Assembly (NCBI GenBank): GCA_050298695.1
Contig: JBNKUQ010000028.1
Location: 1-35,292, forward strand
DNA length: 35,292 nucleotides
DNA from: CANLBN01 sp050298695
GTDB taxonomy: Bacteria > Pseudomonadota > Gammaproteobacteria > Pseudomonadales > Cellvibrionaceae
Direction: 5' to 3'
The notes under the pieces were generated by a model, which saw nothing but the letters and a program-made list of their open reading frames with translations, had not been told where the DNA came from and made no database searches. The translations under genes and the position numbers were made by a program. Below, piece after piece: positions 32,401-35,292 of this stretch (within the stretch, counting starts at the first letter, position 1; every line of letters begins with the position of its first letter).

Positions 32401-32433
32401 AGAAAATTAAGTATTAACCAACGCTATAGATTT

Positions 32434-34941
32434 TTATTTATCAAGATCTTTATCAGTACTTTCGGCTTTTTTCTTTGGCGCTGATTTTTTAGCAGGCGTT
32501 TTTTTGGTCGTATGAGCTTGGGGCCTTGTGAGCTCTTTCTCTTCAAAGTGATCCACATGTATCACTTCCATTAAGGCCTTATCGTAATCCAGTAGCGTTT
32601 TCGCTTCAGTTTTTGAAATAACATCAGCCTCTAGCGCTGCTTCTATCTGATACTTACCCAACAAACGTTTTATTGTTCCCGCTTTAACCGCTGCTTTGAT
32701 TTTATCAAATAAAGGTTTTACTTCAGTCTGCTGCTTGAACACAGCATCCAATTGTCCTAATGGATTAGTAGGAATGTCGTTGACATAAACACTCGCCAAG
32801 TGTCGTTGTCGTATCGCTGTATTTTTGGTAAACAGTTTAGCGACTTTAGTATCCAACTCATCACTTGGCGCGTGAAAACGCGCTCCCAATGGAAAAATTA
32901 GCCAACGCAACTTCATTGCTAAAAATCGATTAGGATAGTTTTGTAGGATTTCTTGCATAGCGAGTTGATACTGACTCGTTAGATATTGCATACTCCAATC
33001 AACCAGCGGGTATTCATCCTCAGGACAGCCTTCACTTTCGTAGTGCTTCAACACCATACTGCCAAGATACAAATAACTCAGCAAATCACCTAAACGGGCA
33101 GATAGCATCTCTTTGAATTTTAATTTTGATTGCAAAGTCAACATGGATACATCAGCAATTAATGCAAATGCTGTACTCAATCGATTGAAGTCACGATAGT
33201 GTTGCTCCAGTTTAAAATCCCCTTCAACCTCCCCCAAACGTCCTCCGGTAATGCCTAACACAAAAGATCGCGCTGCATTAGTAATAGAAAATCCAACATG
33301 GCCAAAGAAAGTGCGGTCAAACTCATCAACGGTTTCATCGTTAATCTCTTTACCGGCTAACTCCATTTCTTTTAATACATAAGGGTGGCTACGTGTTGCA
33401 CCTTGACCAAAAATCATCAAGTTGCGAGTCATAATGTTTGCGCCTTCCACGGTAATCAAAATAGGAACCGAGCTGTAGGCATCCGCCACATAGTTTTTAG
33501 GGCCTGTCATTACGGCTTTGCCACCTTGAATATCCATTGCATCAATGGTGGTTTGTCGCGCCATTTCAGTTAAGTGGTATTTCAATATAGCGGAAGGCAC
33601 ACTGGGCTTTTCACCATACGAAAGAGATTGTACCGTGTGGGTTACTGCAGCATTGATGATGTAACTAAAACCGGCAATACGTGCCAGAGGTTTTTGTACA
33701 CCTTCAAATAAGGCAATCGGTAGGCCAAACTGCTGCCGCAAGGCCGCATAAGCGGAGGTTCCCGATAACATTTGTTTCGCATAGCCATTGCTAATACTAG
33801 GCAAGGTGACACAACGTCCGACAGAGAGACAATTAACCAGCATTGTCCACCCCTTACCTACCATGTCGGCACCACCAATAATGTAATCCATTGGAATAAA
33901 AACATCTTTGCCAAAAATGGGGCCATTAATAAATGCGTCACCAATCGGCTTGTGTCGCCGGCCAATACTAATACCTTTCGTATTGCGTGGAATGAGCGCA
34001 CAAGTAATACCATATTCGTCTTTATTCCCTAAGAGGTGATCGGGATCGAATAATTGGAAAGCTAAACCGATAATATCGGCAATCGGGGCCAGTGTGATAT
34101 AACGCTTTTCGAAATTGAGTTTGATACCGAGGACTTCTTTACCCTCAAATTCTCCTTTGCAAATAATGCCGGTATCCGGCAAAGACGTTGCATCAGAGCC
34201 GGCTAAAGGCCCGGTTAATGCAAAACAAGGAACATCAGTACCGTTTGCTAAACGGGGTAGGTAATAATTTTTTTGTTCTTGTGTACCATACTTAATTAGC
34301 AGCTCACCAGGGCCGAGAGAATTAGGGACACCTACAAAATTGCTAATACATCCTCCCGTCACAGAAAGGCGACTGAGTACTTCTGCTTGCGCCATACCCG
34401 AGAACTCAAGTCCACCATAAGCTTTGGGGATGATCATTCCCAAAAAACCTTTTTCTTTTATATAGTTAACAATCTCAGGAGGGATAACCGCGATATTGTG
34501 ATTGATATTCCATTTATCCACCATGCCACAGAGCTCTCTGACCGGGCCATCGAGAAATGCCTGTTCTTCTTCCGTTAAACTCGGCTTGGGAAGGGAAAGT
34601 AGCTTATCCCAGCTGGGATCCCCACTGAACAATTCACCATCCCACCAAACAGTTCCTGCATCAATAGCTTCTTGTTCAGTCTGAGAAATTTCCGGTAAAA
34701 CACTGCGAAACCATTTAAAGATAGAGCGGCTTAAAAGCTGTTTTCGCAGAGCACTTTGCGCCAACAGGAGCAGAGCAGCACTCAAAAGGACCATCAACCA
34801 CGTTAGTAAACCAAAACCTGTAAAAGCTAGCTTGATTAGAGTGAGTACGGCCAATATGCCACCCGTCTTCATCAGCGAGGTTTTGTTATAGGCACAAAAT
34901 AACAACGCCACTATTACTGCCAAAATAAAAAATAAGGTCAT
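32434..34941 (-). CDS. fadE: Acyl-CoA dehydrogenase FadE
   Basis: The 835-residue protein matches the long FadE type (E. coli 814), which starts beta-oxidation by making trans-2-enoyl-CoA with FAD. The N-terminus holds two or three hydrophobic segments (TLFFILAVIVALLFCAYN, GILAVLTLIKLAFTGFGLLTWLMVLLSAALLLL), fitting membrane association. The dehydrogenase core runs from about 110 to 560 (GFLGMIIPKAYGGLEFSGMAQAEVLSR, CFALTGPLAGSDATSLPDTG, GRCVTLPSISNGYAKQML, ILITVEGANIMTRNLMIFGQGATRSHP). The remainder is the FadE-specific domain. The last 25 residues are an Ala/Lys-rich tail (KKTPAKKSAPKKK), unusual for this family. GGAGAAA precedes the ATG. It is probably monocistronic. Confidence 0.95.
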   Translation of the reverse strand: MTLFFILAVIVALLFCAYNKTSLMKTGGILAVLTLIKLAFTGFGLLTWLMVLLSAALLLLAQSALRKQLLSRSIFKWFRSVLPEISQTEQEAIDAGTVWWDGELFSGDPSWDKLLSLPKPSLTEEEQAFLDGPVRELCGMVDKWNINHNIAVIPPEIVNYIKEKGFLGMIIPKAYGGLEFSGMAQAEVLSRLSVTGGCISNFVGVPNSLGPGELLIKYGTQEQKNYYLPRLANGTDVPCFALTGPLAGSDATSLPDTGIICKGEFEGKEVLGIKLNFEKRYITLAPIADIIGLAFQLFDPDHLLGNKDEYGITCALIPRNTKGISIGRRHKPIGDAFINGPIFGKDVFIPMDYIIGGADMVGKGWTMLVNCLSVGRCVTLPSISNGYAKQMLSGTSAYAALRQQFGLPIALFEGVQKPLARIAGFSYIINAAVTHTVQSLSYGEKPSVPSAILKYHLTEMARQTTIDAMDIQGGKAVMTGPKNYVADAYSSVPILITVEGANIMTRNLMIFGQGATRSHPYVLKEMELAGKEINDETVDEFDRTFFGHVGFSITNAARSFVLGITGGRLGEVEGDFKLEQHYRDFNRLSTAFALIADVSMLTLQSKLKFKEMLSARLGDLLSYLYLGSMVLKHYESEGCPEDEYPLVDWSMQYLTSQYQLAMQEILQNYPNRFLAMKLRWLIFPLGARFHAPSDELDTKVAKLFTKNTAIRQRHLASVYVNDIPTNPLGQLDAVFKQQTEVKPLFDKIKAAVKAGTIKRLLGKYQIEAALEADVISKTEAKTLLDYDKALMEVIHVDHFEEKELTRPQAHTTKKTPAKKSAPKKKAESTDKDLDK

Positions 34942-35051
34942 TTTATTTCTCCAATCCCAATACTTATACCATCATATAAAGGGCTTGTTATTAAAATTTA
35001 TCTGACGGTTGATACGCAAATACACATCCACCGTCCTATGCTTTATAGGGC

Positions 35052-35084
35052 ATTATATAAGCAAGCGCAAAAAACGAGCGCTCG
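35052..35084 (-). promoter_or_regulatory. fadE promoter with overlapping operator-like palindrome
   Basis: On the minus strand TATAAT (35052-35057) is the likely -10 box. The perfect 10-bp palindrome CGAGCGCTCG (35075-35084) covers the position of the -35 region, about 17 bases upstream, where no good TTGACA is seen. A repressor bound there would shut the promoter. TetR-type fatty-acid regulators are plausible binders, but this is inference. Confidence 0.5.
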
Positions 35085-35205
35085 CTCTTAATACATGTTA
35101 ATATTAGTCTATTGTTTACACAAGTGGTATTTAAGCCCAAATCATTTACTAAAATCATAAATATTTGGGTTACAACTCGACACATCATTGAGAGTTATTA
35201 AGGCT

Positions 35206-35292
35206 ATGGGGTTAATAACAACACAAAGCACCTTCCTTGGTAGCACATTTAACGAATTCAAAACACACTTCAAATATCATGATAAAGCGCTA
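35206..35292 (+). CDS. Possible start of a divergent gene, cut by the window edge
   Basis: From the ATG at 35206 a frame stays open for 29 codons to the end of the window (MGLITTQSTFLGSTFNEFKT and on). AAGG lies only two bases before the ATG, which is too close for a good ribosome site. I recognise no motif. Divergence from fadE is compatible with a regulator or lipid-metabolism gene, but nothing shows this. Confidence 0.3.
   Translation, partial: MGLITTQSTFLGSTFNEFKTHFKYHDKAL

Overview
The window looks like chromosomal DNA of a gammaproteobacterium with modest GC. The evidence is the set of typical housekeeping genes: DbpA and RhlE-type helicases, SelO, ClpB, IbpA-type small heat-shock proteins, exonuclease III, a long membrane-anchored FadE, YjgN/DUF898 and polar-motility-style signalling genes. 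A free-living, probably aquatic or marine relative of the Cellvibrionales/Pseudomonadales is my guess. Genus cannot be fixed from the sequence alone. Gene density is high and most genes are complete; a TetR regulator is cut at the left edge and a possible gene is cut at the right edge.

Layout. 1-5250: an autoregulated TetR gene diverges from a large chemoreceptor with a NIT sensor domain and a poly-HAMP linker, followed by a GAF histidine kinase directly abutting a single-domain response regulator. 5533-6835: two small heat-shock proteins behind a sigma32-like promoter and a ROSE-type RNA thermometer. 6988-8681: a small membrane or exported protein and a PAS-GGDEF diguanylate cyclase, both with strong Shine-Dalgarno sites. 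8712-11545: an accessory patch. It holds an orphan type VI secretion trio (Hcp tube protein, papain-like NlpC/P60-type putative effector, putative lipoprotein immunity protein), lying between a decayed 5' part of a tRNA-Ser gene and the intact tRNA-Ser(GGA). The intact tRNA is followed by a 179-bp-period tandem repeat built on its 3' end. 11568-12602: two unrecognised genes, one a membrane protein. 12736-19154: SelO, DbpA, and an overlapping pair made of a rhomboid protease with a long helical tail and a zinc-finger membrane protein.

19322-26621 is almost entirely on the minus strand: a tandem-receiver protein, an M48 protease with a DUF898 membrane protein, an HD-GYP phosphodiesterase, exonuclease III, an exported M91 (NleD-like) zinc metallopeptidase and a NYN-domain protein. 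26786-35292: a JmjC-like cupin, RhlE, ClpB with a clear sigma32 promoter, and FadE with an operator-like palindrome at its promoter.

Themes: three signalling modules (chemotaxis, two-component, c-di-GMP synthesis and degradation), a heat-shock set under sigma32 plus RNA thermometer control, and several membrane or exported proteases. At least three copies of a dispersed intergenic repeat occur at 14243-14399, 22920-23050 and 32311-32371, each headed by a long A/T-flanked hairpin. The best candidate for an under-described system is the Hcp/effector/lipoprotein cassette and the way it sits within tRNA-Ser duplications. Second is the rhomboid plus zinc-finger membrane protein pair.
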